NCBI RefSeq assembly: GCF_032399705.1
Contig: NZ_CP135922.1
Coordinates: forward strand, 6,758,001-6,822,000
Direction of reading: 5' to 3'
DNA length: 64,000 nt
DNA from: Paenibacillus sp. BIC5C1
GTDB lineage: Bacteria > Bacillota > Bacilli > Paenibacillales > Paenibacillaceae
Both the position numbers and the translations under genes were made by a program. Of this stretch, positions 36,001 through 44,480 are shown in pieces. Every line of letters begins with the position of its first letter. The first letter of the stretch is position 1. The notes beneath the pieces are model-generated. The model had not been told where the DNA came from, ran no database searches, and was given only the letters and a program-made list of their open reading frames with translations.

Positions 36001-36141
36001 GTTCCAGCTGGTCAGGTCCATGACCCCATCCCTTGCATGAGGGTTGCCGCGCTCGATAATTAACGTTTGTATAATGGATCCCAGAGGAAAGACAACAATA
36101 CATATAAAGCTAATGGTGAGCATAATCCAGTGTTTTCTCAT
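33043..36141 (-). CDS. Hybrid sensor with 7TM receptor, two kinase modules and an internal receiver
   Basis: Predicted 1032-residue membrane protein. After an N-terminal helix (6-28) comes an extracellular jelly-roll-like region (40-205, LNGTWDFYPGQ, YGTYHLRVRIPP, RMAHRLFIDGKEIG), then a 7TMR-DISM-type seven-helix block (215-415). A HisKA (phospho-His in SHELRTPLHGI, about 441) and HATPase (LLGNAYKYT, GGTGLGLSITRKLVEL) follow, then a receiver (about 700-815, ITDWMMPRMSG), then a second, LytS-type kinase (QAQIKPHFLYNALNVI near 838; HATPase LVENAIRHG, DDGVGIS, GGVGLQNINRRL). The two kinase types would allow separate phosphate inputs and outputs. It heads an operon with the SARP-type regulator and possibly photolyase. 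Confidence 0.88.
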   Translation of the reverse strand: MRKHWIMLTISFICIVVFPLGSIIQTLIIERGNPHARDGVMDLTSWNFDRHGAASLNGTWDFYPGQLLTPVDFEADVSGRKPLSKPVPIHVPSRWNGTLGEAHGYGTYHLRVRIPPRAEKNDYGIRTQNIRMAHRLFIDGKEIGGKGLPGTTRNTDIQLNLPFTGFTSIEGDVADIIIQVSNYSYSSGGIVASILFGDEHSILKGQQQDWLKDLMTLFGFILPAAFFLMLFRLRRSEKELRYLGLFSLSGAMYALTHGEKLLGTLLPFLSNNEILRLQLLSAALAYYYLLRYMDALVPGAVHQWFVRLGVVLVIVQCMVGLTLSPVLFSLLELPMLLISLVVIGYTLRAMLHWLKKQPNDGHFVLMSMMSIFMVVVLHTVGAFTTVDTTFLALYELLLFVFAQMILTATRFAQSFREVEALSERLLAIDILKDEFMANTSHELRTPLHGIINIAQSMLEGAAGAVTPKQAKNLSMITSTGKRLSLLVNDILDFSKLKNGEIELKRSAVDLESVARTVVEVSGFTFEDKPIVLIQQWSPSLPLVEADEDRLRQILYNLLGNAYKYTKQGEIRLYARVDGALVTVSVADTGVGITPDKLEDIFQSYEQGNGTSERVNGGTGLGLSITRKLVELGGGTIWVESEPGEGSTFHFTLPIVQFPLLQASSRPVAARYVSTQETRAQDTTAAMDWDETDDILEAEHTILIVDDDPVNRQVLFNLLSTERYRVIVADSGAAALKLREEHPSIDLVITDWMMPRMSGLELCRKLRENSSLSELPILMLTARGLPEDIKMGFQAGANDFLSKPVDAGELRARVRTLIEMRTSVQEVIRTEMAFLQAQIKPHFLYNALNVIIATCSVNPDKATDLLIELSHYLRGSFDFQNRDQLVPLAKELELVESYVHLEQARFEERLVVHYDIDPDVRLYLPPLSIQPLVENAIRHGVMERAAGGTVNLGITRENEHIVIVVQDDGVGISPERLAQVNSGRTEGPGGVGLQNINRRLLSLYGQGLEIQSHTGKGTLIRFHIPVENRDSSK

Positions 36142-36261
36142 CTATGTAATCCTTCCGCCCCCATGGCGAGAGACGTCTAATTTTGTCGTTTTATACCTAT
36201 AACTCCATGTTACACGTTTCTGTTGCTGACGGAAATAGTTCTTACATGATATTTTAACGCC

Positions 36262-36319
36262 AAAAAAGCCACAGGCTCAGCTACCGGAATGCAGACCGGA
36301 GTATGACCTGTGACTTTTT
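36262..36319 (-). terminator. Terminator of the SRPBCC gene
   Basis: AAAAGCCACAGGctc pairs with gacCTGTGACTTTTT around an inner CCGG helix; the minus transcript ends in six T residues. Confidence 0.75.
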
Positions 36320-36354
36320 GAATTTGTTGACTATGTGTTTTCTTTCTCGTTTCC

Positions 36355-36777
36355 TTAAGCTTTTCCAACGACCTGAGCCAGTTTCTGCACGATGCCAGCC
36401 CAACCCTGCTCCATCCGTTCACGAACCATGGCATGAGCTTGTCCAAATTCAGTCAGTTTGTCCGCGTCCCAACCACTGTGAATCAATGTAAAGTCAGTGT
36501 CTTGTCCTTGCTCCGTCAGTTCAAACGTCAGCGTCCAATCCTTACCCCATTGGAATGACAGCTTGTGTGACGGCTGAACTTCCGTGACTTTGCACGGTGA
36601 TTTTCCAAAGGGTCCTGCTTCCAATATAAATTCATGCCCTTCCACCGGCTCCAGATTACTTGGCATAAACCAAGATTCCAACCCCTTCGACGTGGATACA
36701 ATCGCCCATACTTTCTCTACAGGTGCGTGAAGTATTAGTTGTTCCCGAATATCTGGTAATGCACTTGAAGATTCCAT
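36355..36777 (-). CDS. SRPBCC / AHSA1-family protein
   Basis: Predicted 140-residue soluble protein of the START-like SRPBCC fold. REQLILHAPVEKVWAIVSTSKGLESWF is the family's N-terminal signature, FQWGKDWTLTFELTEQG forms the middle strands and FTLIHSGWD leads to a long C-terminal helix. These proteins bind hydrophobic ligands or, in AHSA1, stimulate Hsp90; no ligand can be inferred. The ATG at 36777 has AAGGAGAG upstream; a longer frame has none. Monocistronic, ended by the hairpin at 36262-36319. Confidence 0.85.
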   Translation of the reverse strand: MESSSALPDIREQLILHAPVEKVWAIVSTSKGLESWFMPSNLEPVEGHEFILEAGPFGKSPCKVTEVQPSHKLSFQWGKDWTLTFELTEQGQDTDFTLIHSGWDADKLTEFGQAHAMVRERMEQGWAGIVQKLAQVVGKA

Positions 36778-37045
36778 GATATCTCTCCTTCTAAATGGAT
36801 ATAACTCATTGTTCAAGATTAGATGTTCTGTGTCAAATATATTCTGCTAACAACAGGTACTCTGTTGACCATCATTGAAGACAAACCTATAATTGGAACA
36901 TATTACATAAAAGGTGTGTGATTCCTTATGATAGTCTGCTCTGAAAATTTCAATTCCAACCGTTGCCGGAAGGGATAAACATTTCGTAGCTATTCCCTTC
37001 CACATTCACATTCTTATTCTAATTATGTTGTGGAGGAAACGTTAC

Positions 37046-37867
37046 ATGTCTTTTAGTTATTATGGTCCGTTATGTACCGAGGTTTATAATGCCACCAAAC
37101 CCGTTGGCCAATCCCTTGAAGGCGATATTGAATTTTACCGTGATTATCTGATGAACTGCAATGGACGCATCCTGGAAGCGATGTCCGGTTCAGGTCGAAT
37201 GCTGATTCCATTACTTGAGGCTGGTTTGAATGTAGATGGTCTTGATTATTCAACGGATATGCTCGATTCATGCCGGGCTCTTTGCGCCAAGCGGGGATTG
37301 CCCATGCCTGAATTGTTCACTGCTGATCTGGAGACGCTTCATCTTCCTTATCGGTATGAAGTCATTATCATCGCCGCAGGCTCACTACTGCTTATTCAAG
37401 ACAGACAGGCTTCCATAAAGGCCTTGCGTAATCTGTATCAACATCTGGAACCGGGAGGCCGACTTGTGCTGGACCTCTTTTTACCAGACGTAACGAATAC
37501 GACTTCACACTACTCAGTTACCTCGACTGTTCAATTACCGGATGGCGATACGATTACAATGGAGAGCAAAGACATCGAAGTCAATATGCTTCAGCAGTAC
37601 AAAGTAAGTCTGATTCGCTACGAAAAGTGGCGCCATGGCACCCTCATAGCCACAGAATTGCAACAGCTTGCATTACGTTGGTACGGTGTGGAGGAGCTGC
37701 GCATGATTCTGGAACAGATCGGTTTCATCGACGTTGTTGTATATGCCGACTTCGATCCCGACCAGGCACCCTCGCGTTCTGATCAGAAATATGTGTTTGA
37801 AGCGACACGAGGACTACCCTCGGAAGTGATTTCACTTTCCAATCAAGGCACTAATTGCAGCGAATAG
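37046..37867 (+). CDS. Class I SAM-dependent methyltransferase
   Basis: Predicted 273-residue cytoplasmic enzyme. The AdoMet-binding site is ILEAMSGSGRMLIPLLEAGL (motif I, with a slightly unusual MSGSG), the acidic loop is VDGLDYSTDML, and later FTADLETLHL and LEPGGRLVLDLFLPD match motifs II and III. The C-terminal QKYVFEATR is common in this group. The ATG at 37046 has GGAGG nine bases before it; an ATG at 37025 lies before the site. Substrate unknown. The gene stands alone and ends in a repeat-family terminator. Confidence 0.82.
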   Translation: MSFSYYGPLCTEVYNATKPVGQSLEGDIEFYRDYLMNCNGRILEAMSGSGRMLIPLLEAGLNVDGLDYSTDMLDSCRALCAKRGLPMPELFTADLETLHLPYRYEVIIIAAGSLLLIQDRQASIKALRNLYQHLEPGGRLVLDLFLPDVTNTTSHYSVTSTVQLPDGDTITMESKDIEVNMLQQYKVSLIRYEKWRHGTLIATELQQLALRWYGVEELRMILEQIGFIDVVVYADFDPDQAPSRSDQKYVFEATRGLPSEVISLSNQGTNCSE

Positions 37868-37901
37868 CAGCTGCTCGGTTCGTTAGATTGTAATGACACC
37901 A

Positions 37902-37947
37902 AAAGGGATGTCCTCCGTCATGTTCATGACTTATGGGACATCCCTTT
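37902..37947. terminator. Branched bidirectional terminator, repeat-family copy B
   Basis: AAAGGGATGTCC (37902-37913) pairs perfectly with GGACATCCCTTT (37936-37947), enclosing a second helix GTCATG-tt-CATGAC (37917-37930). It separates the convergent methyltransferase and OYE genes. Confidence 0.85.
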
Positions 37948-37980
37948 ATAATGACATTTATATAAATGTTCTAATTAAGA

Positions 37981-39015
37981 TCAGTATCCACGGGAATATG
38001 GCTGTGCAATAGCCGCTTTATCTTTGCTAACACCCAGTTCCAGAGCTGCATGAGTCGCCCAGTAAGGATCGCGCAGCATGCCTCTGCCAACCGCGACCAG
38101 ATCTGCATCACCGTTGCCTATAACTGCTTGAGCCAGAGCTGAATCCTCAAGCATGCCTACCGCAATGACAGGAACATTCAGTTCTTCACGGAAACGACGA
38201 GCAAAAGGCACTTGGTAACCAGGGTAGTTACCCGGTTTACGTTGTCCGGATGGTCCTTCGCCACCTGAGCTAATGTGGAACATATCCACGCCTGCTGCCT
38301 GATAGGCACGGGAAATTTCAATGGTATGATCAATGTCATACCCGCCATCAGCGTATTCCACTGCTGAAATCCGCATAATCAGCGGCATATCTTCCGGCAT
38401 TTCTTTTTTCACTGCACGAATAATTTCGACACCAAAACGGGAAAGATCCTGTCCATACTCATCCTCACGATGGTTCATCAGTGGAGAATGGAATTGGTGA
38501 ATGAGGTAACCATGTGCACCATGCAGCTCAATGGCATCGACTCCGGCAGCTACTGCACGGCGTACACCGTCCGCAAACTTCTGTACCATGGCTTGTGTTT
38601 CCTCAGTAGTTAAAGCGTGTGGTGTATTGTAGCTCTCTCCAGGGAAAGTAACTACCGATGGAGCTACAGGCTGCACCGCATCCTCCGCTTTACGTCCGGC
38701 ATGCGCAATCTGGATGGCCACCTTGGAGCCATAAGCGTGAATGCCATCCACCAGCTTGGTAAAGGCAGGAATGTGTTCGTCTGACCAGATGCCCAGATCA
38801 TTGTCGGTAATGCGTCCGTCCGGATCAACATCCGTCATCTCGATCACGATCAACCCTGTACCCCCAACCGCACGACTTACATAGTGTACCTGATGCCAAT
38901 CGTTCGGAATACCGTCTTTGGCAGTAACGGAATATTGGCACATCGGTGCCATGACGACACGGTTATTTAGTTGAAGTCCCTTGAATTGATACGGGGAAAA
39001 TAATTTCTCTGTCAT
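37981..39015 (-). CDS. namA: NADPH dehydrogenase NamA, old yellow enzyme family
   Basis: Predicted 344-residue FMN enzyme reducing alpha,beta-unsaturated carbonyl compounds and nitro-aromatics. The YqjM-type features are visible: APMCQYS with the redox-tuning Cys near 26, ELHGAHGYLIHQFHSPLMNHR with the active-site His pair, AIQIAHAGRKA, and VGRGMLRDPYW near the end. Length equals YqjM. AGGAGA precedes the ATG. The promoter has a GTAC-centred palindrome over its -35 element, consistent with control by a redox-sensing MarR/HxlR regulator as known for similar genes (inference). Confidence 0.9.
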   Translation of the reverse strand: MTEKLFSPYQFKGLQLNNRVVMAPMCQYSVTAKDGIPNDWHQVHYVSRAVGGTGLIVIEMTDVDPDGRITDNDLGIWSDEHIPAFTKLVDGIHAYGSKVAIQIAHAGRKAEDAVQPVAPSVVTFPGESYNTPHALTTEETQAMVQKFADGVRRAVAAGVDAIELHGAHGYLIHQFHSPLMNHREDEYGQDLSRFGVEIIRAVKKEMPEDMPLIMRISAVEYADGGYDIDHTIEISRAYQAAGVDMFHISSGGEGPSGQRKPGNYPGYQVPFARRFREELNVPVIAVGMLEDSALAQAVIGNGDADLVAVGRGMLRDPYWATHAALELGVSKDKAAIAQPYSRGY

Positions 39016-39330
39016 TTCAATTACATCTCCTATTCAATATGATGATATATGTTGAGGCAATTCCTTGTTTTCCAGATCGGAAAACAGCTGCCCATGCTTG
39101 CCGCAGTTGTCCTGCTCCAAATCCTCAATAACCATTATGAACCTAACCTATAGAAATACAAGTACGTACTTTTTTGTGAGATAGTACCCTTTTTTATACC
39201 TAGTTGACCCTTTCCTCTGATGCATTCACCACAACTCGAAATGACCCCAAAACATGATATGATAGCCATACAGACATACAGGTTATACTATACCCAACTA
39301 TATTAAACCGAGCCGAAGGAGCGATTACTG
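39016..39330. other. Divergent promoter region between namA and pepT
   Basis: These 315 bases contain the namA promoter and operator described separately and the 5' region of pepT. Nothing else protein-like or structured is visible. Confidence 0.5.
39135..39172 (-). promoter_or_regulatory. namA promoter with palindromic operator
   Basis: On the minus strand TTGTAT (39162-39157), a 16-base spacer and CATAAT (39140-39135) form a promoter. A perfect palindrome AAGTACGTACTT (39161-39172) overlaps the -35 element, and another GTAC lies at 39185-39188, recalling the TACT/AGTA sites of YodB-type repressors. Confidence 0.55.
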
Positions 39331-40569
39331 GTGAAAGATATTTTAATTCAAAGACTGACAACCTATGCTCAAATGGATACACAATCCGATGAAAATAGTG
39401 AGACTTGCCCTTCCACACCAGGCCAGCTGGTCTTGGGTAAATACCTGGTTGAAGAATGCAAATCCATTGGATTGCAGGAAGTGACCATGGATGATAACGG
39501 CTACGTAATGGCGACATTGCCATCCAACACAGACAAGGAGGTCCCAGTGATCGGTTTCCTCGCTCATCTGGATACCGCAACCGACTTTACAGGCAAAGAT
39601 GTCAAACCACAGGTCATTGACAACTATGATGGACAGGACATTGTTCTGAATCAGGAATTGGATGTGGTGTTATCCACCACTGATTTCCCGGAACTGCGTG
39701 AATATAAAGGCCACACTCTGATTACAACAGACGGCACAACACTGCTCGGTGCGGACAATAAAGCCGGCATTACCGAGATCATGACGGCGATGGCCTACCT
39801 GATTGAACACCCGGAAATAAAACACGGAAAGATTCGTGTTGCTTTTACCCCGGATGAAGAGATTGGCCGTGGGCCGCATAAGTTCGATGTCCCTGCCTTT
39901 GGAGCCAAATATGCCTACACGGTGGACGGCGGACCCCTTGGCGAACTGGAATACGAAAGTTTCAACGCGGCTGCTGCCAAAATCACAGTACGGGGCACCA
40001 ACGTGCACCCCGGCACAGCCAAAAACAAGATGGTCAATTCCGCTAAAATTGCAATGGAGTTGAATCGCCGATTGCCTGCGGAGGAAGCTCCCGAATTCAC
40101 AGAAGGTTATGAAGGATTCTATCATTTGTTATCTATCGAGGGAGACGTCGAACTGACCAAGATGAGCTACATCATCAGGGACTTTGACCGGGAGAAGTTT
40201 GAGAAACGTAAAGCGTATTTGTTGGATGTCGTAAGCGAATTGAAAGGCAAATATGGTGAGAAAAGCATCTCCATTGAATTAAATGATCAATACTATAACA
40301 TGCGTGAGAAAATCGAACCTGTGCGCCAGATCGTCGATATTGCACACGAAGCGATGACTCGCCTTGATATCGAACCTGTCATTCGCCCAATTCGGGGAGG
40401 CACAGACGGTTCCCAGCTCTCGTACATGGGTATGCCTACACCCAATATCTTCACAGGCGGAGAGAACTATCACGGCAAATTCGAATATGTATCGGTGGAT
40501 AATATGGTTAAGGCCACACAGGTCATCGTGGAAATCGCTCAATTATTCGAACAGCGTGGAGATGTTTAA
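39331..40569 (+). CDS. pepT: Peptidase T (tripeptide aminopeptidase)
   Basis: Predicted 412-residue zinc aminopeptidase of family M20B that releases the N-terminal residue of tripeptides in the cytoplasm. Metal ligands are visible in [12 protein letters not shown] (His), [12 protein letters not shown] (bridging Asp), [10 protein letters not shown] (Glu pair), [10 protein letters not shown] (Asp) and [10 protein letters not shown] (His). Length is standard. The start is GTG, ten bases after AAGGAGC; no in-frame ATG lies nearby. It is monocistronic with two hairpins after it. Confidence 0.95.
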   Translation: MKDILIQRLTTYAQMDTQSDENSETCPSTPGQLVLGKYLVEECKSIGLQEVTMDDNGYVMATLPSNTDKEVPVIGFLAHLDTATDFTGKDVKPQVIDNYDGQDIVLNQELDVVLSTTDFPELREYKGHTLITTDGTTLLGADNKAGITEIMTAMAYLIEHPEIKHGKIRVAFTPDEEIGRGPHKFDVPAFGAKYAYTVDGGPLGELEYESFNAAAAKITVRGTNVHPGTAKNKMVNSAKIAMELNRRLPAEEAPEFTEGYEGFYHLLSIEGDVELTKMSYIIRDFDREKFEKRKAYLLDVVSELKGKYGEKSISIELNDQYYNMREKIEPVRQIVDIAHEAMTRLDIEPVIRPIRGGTDGSQLSYMGMPTPNIFTGGENYHGKFEYVSVDNMVKATQVIVEIAQLFEQRGDV

Positions 40570-40598
40570 TCCGTATCTAGATCAATAGAACGACAAAG

Positions 40599-40661
40599 AA
40601 AAAAACCTCCACCTGACAGGTGGAGGCAACGGACACCCCCTTTGCCTGAAGAGAGGGTGTC
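40599..40661. terminator. Tandem hairpins between pepT and the Crp-type gene
   Basis: CCTCCACCT/AGGTGGAGG (40606-40626) is preceded by seven A residues and so ends the minus-strand Crp-type transcript. GACACCC/GGGTGTC (40632-40661) is followed by a T-rich tail and ends the pepT transcript. Confidence 0.8.
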
Positions 40662-40712
40662 TTTACATTTTTGCCGTACAACAGTTGTGAAAGCAATGCC
40701 ATCTAACCTTAT

Positions 40713-41405
40713 TTATTCGTACATATTACCTCCCGCAATTTCACGTAACTGCTCCAGATTGCAGATGACAATGTTGCGCTGTTCTTTGCGGATGATATCA
40801 CGATCGCGGAGGTCATGAATGACCCGGTTCAAGTGTCTATAGCTCGTTCCCAGCATATCCGCCAGCTCTGTCAGTTTAGAGGTCTGGATTTCTTCCGTGA
40901 TCTGCTCCCCTTGCTCCATCGTGGACAACAAATAGCTTGCAAAACGGCTCTCGACGGGATAGAGCAGGTTGAGACTCGACAGATTCGAGAAGGTATATAA
41001 TTTGTGGGTCACATGGCTAAGCATAAAATGAAGAAACTTCGGGTTTTCAGCATATGTATTCTTGAGGTAGCGATAGCTTACACCGAGCAGTAAGCTTTTG
41101 TTGACGGATTCCACCGTGTTTTTGGCTTCCTTGCCATTGACCAGCTCCAGATCACCTACCAGCGCAGGCGGCATACTAAAACGAAGTAACAAAGACTTGC
41201 CATTGGGCAGTGTTGTATAAATCTTAAGTTTACCTTGGACGAGAAAATATAATCGTTCGGGACGTTCACCTTTGGCACATATAATCTCGCCTTTGGAAGC
41301 TTCGAGCAACCTTAATTCAGCAAGTGCAGGTTCGTCGAGCACCTGATCCAGGCCATGCTCCCGCGCAAGCTGGCGCAGCAGTCCAAAGTCCATGATTTCT
41401 CTCAT
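40713..41405 (-). CDS. Crp/Fnr-family transcriptional regulator
   Basis: Predicted 230-residue regulator. Residues 30-140 form a cyclic-nucleotide-binding-like barrel (EIICAKGERPERLYFLVQGKLKIY, GDLELVNG), without the Arg/Ser pair that binds cAMP, and without an Fnr-type Cys cluster. The C-terminal winged helix is at 165-225 (LTELADMLGTSYRHLNRVIHDL). It resembles YeiL-type members. AGGGGGGT precedes the ATG at 41405; the open frame extends farther upstream without a site. Effector and targets are unknown. Confidence 0.82.
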   Translation of the reverse strand: MREIMDFGLLRQLAREHGLDQVLDEPALAELRLLEASKGEIICAKGERPERLYFLVQGKLKIYTTLPNGKSLLLRFSMPPALVGDLELVNGKEAKNTVESVNKSLLLGVSYRYLKNTYAENPKFLHFMLSHVTHKLYTFSNLSSLNLLYPVESRFASYLLSTMEQGEQITEEIQTSKLTELADMLGTSYRHLNRVIHDLRDRDIIRKEQRNIVICNLEQLREIAGGNMYE

Positions 41406-41592
41406 CTCGGATACCCCCCTGTCTAGATCTACATATGCAATGGACACATGTTCCATAAACGATATAGACCAGACAAATATCTTGATATAAAAATAGTTAC
41501 AACTAGATTTTATATCCAATACATTCATTTAAATGGGAAACACTTTAAAATCCAGCCTTCAAAATGACAATATTTTATGAAAAAAGGAGTAC

Positions 41593-41667
41593 ATGATAGC
41601 GCACTCTTATCCGATGAAAGATAAAGCAACAAGCATAGTTACAACTGCTATTTTAGAATTCAAATAA
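41593..41667 (+). CDS. Possible 24-codon leader ORF
   Basis: An ATG at 41593 follows AAAAAAGGAG at ideal distance and opens a 24-codon frame beginning [13 protein letters not shown], ending 22 bases before the chemotaxis-protein start. The product resembles nothing known. It could be a translated leader that tunes expression of the next gene, whose own ribosome site is poorly spaced, or a chance frame. Confidence 0.35.
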   Translation: MIAHSYPMKDKATSIVTTAILEFK

Positions 41668-41689
41668 AGAAAGGATGGTTCTACCTGTT

Positions 41690-42529
41690 ATGAACGTTGT
41701 AGATGCTCTTTTGAAAGTAATGCCTTATATCCGAATGATTCTTAGAGAACCAGCCAGTCTAACGGTGTATGATCACGAGAAGGTACTGTATTCTGTCTCC
41801 ACCGATAAGTTTAATCTCGGATTCAAAGAAGGCGATCCTCTCTTGGATGGATATAAGAACTTCACCGCTCTCACGAACGGAAACGAAGCCTCTCTGACTC
41901 ACCTGCCGGCAGAATACTACGGTATCGAGCTGGATGTCCTTAATATACCGATCTTTGATGATAATCATCAGGTCGTTGCTATTTTCTGCGTATCGTATGA
42001 TCAATCGAACCAAAACCAGCTTGAAGCTATTATACAAGAAAACCAAACCATTAATGGAAACCTGGTTGACATGGTCCAGCATGTTGCCGCTCATGCGGAA
42101 GAATTGCAAGCCACCAGCGAACAGATTCTGGAGAATACACGCCTGGCGGTTAAGAATTCGTCTCAGATCAACAAGGTTGCCGGGTTCATTCGTGAAATCT
42201 CGGAACAGACCAACTTGCTTGGGCTCAATGCCGCTATCGAAGCTGCGCGTGTAGGTGAAGCCGGAGTTGGCTTTGGTGTGGTCGCAACGGAAGTGCGCAA
42301 ACTTTCTGTCGATGCCAAACAGGCTACCAGCGATATTGATATCAGCTTGAAAGATGTACAAGAGGTGATTAAACAGATGGAAGTCGAAGTATCCCAGATT
42401 GCAGCTTCTTCTCAGGAGCAAGCCACACTTGTATCTTCTTTCACGGATGTCATCGAGAAGCTGAATGAAGCGGGAGAACGCATGAAGTCCCTGTCTGAGC
42501 AACTCATCAGTTATTCTGTGAACGATTAG
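41690..42529 (+). CDS. Cytosolic methyl-accepting chemotaxis-type signalling protein
   Basis: Predicted 279-residue soluble protein. Residues 1-115 are a sensor region ([35 protein letters not shown]), not a recognised PAS. Residues 120-275 are a shortened MCP signalling coiled coil whose hairpin tip is [23 protein letters not shown], matching the conserved CheW/CheA contact region. There is no membrane helix. Relatives of this size are single-gene cytosolic receptors in Bacillota. ATG 41690 is preferred to ATG 41675, which abuts the AAAGG site, though spacing to 41690 is long (about 14 bases). It is followed by a terminator shared with the AgcS gene. Confidence 0.82.
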   Translation: MNVVDALLKVMPYIRMILREPASLTVYDHEKVLYSVSTDKFNLGFKEGDPLLDGYKNFTALTNGNEASLTHLPAEYYGIELDVLNIPIFDDNHQVVAIFCVSYDQSNQNQLEAIIQENQTINGNLVDMVQHVAAHAEELQATSEQILENTRLAVKNSSQINKVAGFIREISEQTNLLGLNAAIEAARVGEAGVGFGVVATEVRKLSVDAKQATSDIDISLKDVQEVIKQMEVEVSQIAASSQEQATLVSSFTDVIEKLNEAGERMKSLSEQLISYSVND

Positions 42530-42544
42530 GGAAATAGAATAAAC

Positions 42545-42590
42545 AGGACTTGGAATCCCCGTCCCCGTGACGGAAATTCTAAGTCCTGTT
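42545..42590. terminator. Bidirectional terminator
   Basis: AGGACTTgGAAT (42545-42556) pairs with ATTCtAAGTCCT (42576-42587) around an inner CCGTC/GACGG helix, with a T-rich tail on the plus side. It lies between convergent genes. Confidence 0.8.
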
Positions 42591-42602
42591 TCATTTGTCT
42601 TT

Positions 42603-44033
42603 TTATCGCGGTGTACGTGGAGTTCCTACCACCTCAGCCTCAGACTCCCAGCATTCGACTTCACCCGGAATGTGAATACGGTCCCGAGTAAAGATCGGAT
42701 CACGTCCTTCGGCCTTTTGTTTCTTGTAATCCTTCAGCGCATCGAATGTCACCTTGGACAGCATCAGGATGGCAATCAGATTCACCACAACCATCAGACC
42801 CATGAACAGGTCGGCCAGATCCCATACCAGCTGTACCTTGGCAATAGCACCAAACAGCACCATCGCGATGACACACACACGGTATACCCACAGCCAGACT
42901 TTATTGGATTTGATAAACTCAATATTGGTTTCCCCGTAGTAATAATTCCCGATGAGCGTACTAAAGGCAAACAGGAACACCATGACTGCCAAAAATCCGG
43001 ATGCCCATGAACCGATATGCACACTTAATGCCGCTTGAGTTAACTCAATCCCACCCAGATTGGAACCTTTGTACACACCTGATAACAAAATAATCATGGC
43101 CGTGCTTGTACAAATAACCAAGGTATCGGTCAACACGCCAAACGCCTGAATAAGCCCTTGTTTGACCGGATGTGTTGTATCCGCTGTAGCGGCAGCATTG
43201 GGTGCACTACCCATACCCGCCTCATTGGAGAACAAACCACGTTTAACACCATTCATCAGCGCGGCTCCAAGTGTACCACCCGCGACCTGTTCAATGCCGA
43301 AGGCATTTTTCACAATCAGCGCAATCATGGCAGGAAGTTGTGTGATGTTCGACAGAACAACAAATGCAGCCACACCAATGTACAGCACAGCAAGAACAAC
43401 AACGATGTATTCAGACGCCTTGGCAATCCGTTTAACACCACCCATAATGATTCCCGCGAACACAACGGCCATAATTATGCCTACAGTCAACCGATCGATG
43501 CCGAAGGAATTATTGAATGCGACTGTAATCGTGTTGGACTGCACAGCATTAAAGACCAAACCGAACGATAACGTAATGAGAATTGCGAACAATATCCCCA
43601 TCCATCGTTTCCCAAGGCCACGCTCCATATAATAAGCCGGTCCTCCGCGGAATCCGCCCTTATCTTTGATTTTATAAATTTGAGCAAGCGTACTCTCCAC
43701 AAAACTCGAAGCCGAACCAAAAATCGCGATAACCCACATCCAAAATACAGCCCCTGGTCCCCCCAGTGCGATTGCCAGTGCAATACCGGTAATATTCCCG
43801 GTTCCCACGCGGGCTGCCATACTGATACAGAATGCCTGAAACGGCGAAATTTTGCCGGGCTCCTTGCTCTTTGGCTCCTTGAGCACTTTCACCATATCCC
43901 CAATCATGCGGAATTGCATGAACCGGGTCTTGGTCGTAAAATACAAACCACATACGACCAACAAGATGATTAACAGCTTGGACCACAGAAAATCATTGAA
44001 AACTGCAATAATATCTTGTATTGTTTGCTCCAT
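42603..44033 (-). CDS. Sodium:alanine/glycine/glutamine symporter (AgcS family)
   Basis: Predicted 476-residue membrane transporter with about eleven helices. Family signatures are ISMAARVGTGNITGIALAI, GGPGAVFWMWVIA, GGPAYYMERGLG and GLFSNEAGMGSAPNAAATA. It imports a small amino acid with sodium. The gene is divergent from a GlnL-like response regulator; in Bacillus subtilis GlnL activates glsA-glnT, and GlnT is an AgcS-type glutamine symporter, so glutamine is a plausible substrate here (inference). The cytoplasmic tail (about 40 residues) is hydrophilic. AAGGGGC precedes the ATG. Confidence 0.88.
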   Translation of the reverse strand: MEQTIQDIIAVFNDFLWSKLLIILLVVCGLYFTTKTRFMQFRMIGDMVKVLKEPKSKEPGKISPFQAFCISMAARVGTGNITGIALAIALGGPGAVFWMWVIAIFGSASSFVESTLAQIYKIKDKGGFRGGPAYYMERGLGKRWMGILFAILITLSFGLVFNAVQSNTITVAFNNSFGIDRLTVGIIMAVVFAGIIMGGVKRIAKASEYIVVVLAVLYIGVAAFVVLSNITQLPAMIALIVKNAFGIEQVAGGTLGAALMNGVKRGLFSNEAGMGSAPNAAATADTTHPVKQGLIQAFGVLTDTLVICTSTAMIILLSGVYKGSNLGGIELTQAALSVHIGSWASGFLAVMVFLFAFSTLIGNYYYGETNIEFIKSNKVWLWVYRVCVIAMVLFGAIAKVQLVWDLADLFMGLMVVVNLIAILMLSKVTFDALKDYKKQKAEGRDPIFTRDRIHIPGEVECWESEAEVVGTPRTPR

Positions 44034-44480
44034 TGGCTATGCCCCTTTTCGTTGACGGTTCGTTAAAAAGCGTTCCCCAGCTGTATGACTGGGCGAAAAA
44101 TTCTCATACTACTTCATAAAGGCATGCAGTTCTATCGCCCCAGACGGACAGATCTCTGCTGCAGTACGATAGTTAAGAGATCGTTTGCACCATTCTGCAC
44201 ATCTCGGAATCCACATTTTCGGATGTTACCTATACTACAGGGGCATCTACGGAAACCGACAAATACCTACACGGAAACATTTAAATTTTTTATAAATAAG
44301 CAACGTTTATCCATTCATTGTCACTTTATCTGACATATTCGTCTGCATACACGGGTCTTCACATCGAGATATACAACCAAGTATGATATAGGGGACCATT
44401 AATAGCAGGGAAAGATCATTTATAGATGCAGAGAACGAAATATATAGGAGTACAGTCAATCAGAAAGGAGGACCACGGAA
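44034..44480. other. Divergent intergenic region between symporter and GlnL-like gene
   Basis: No gene is seen in these 447 bases. On the minus strand the symporter leader contains CCCAG/CTGGG (44076-44093), followed by a five-T run, and an alternative partner TCGCCCCAG (44135-44143) that can pair with CTGGGCGA (44089-44096). This could be an attenuator with two exclusive folds, but it is weak. Promoters are not obvious. Confidence 0.4.

Noticed and set aside
41759..42502. 247-codon minus-strand frame opposite the chemotaxis-type gene
   Set aside because: Antisense shadow of a repetitive coiled-coil gene; composition unlike a protein and no start site.
44065..44143. Riboswitch in the symporter leader
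   Set aside because: Alternative hairpins exist but no known glycine or other riboswitch core sequence was seen; kept only as a weak attenuator possibility.
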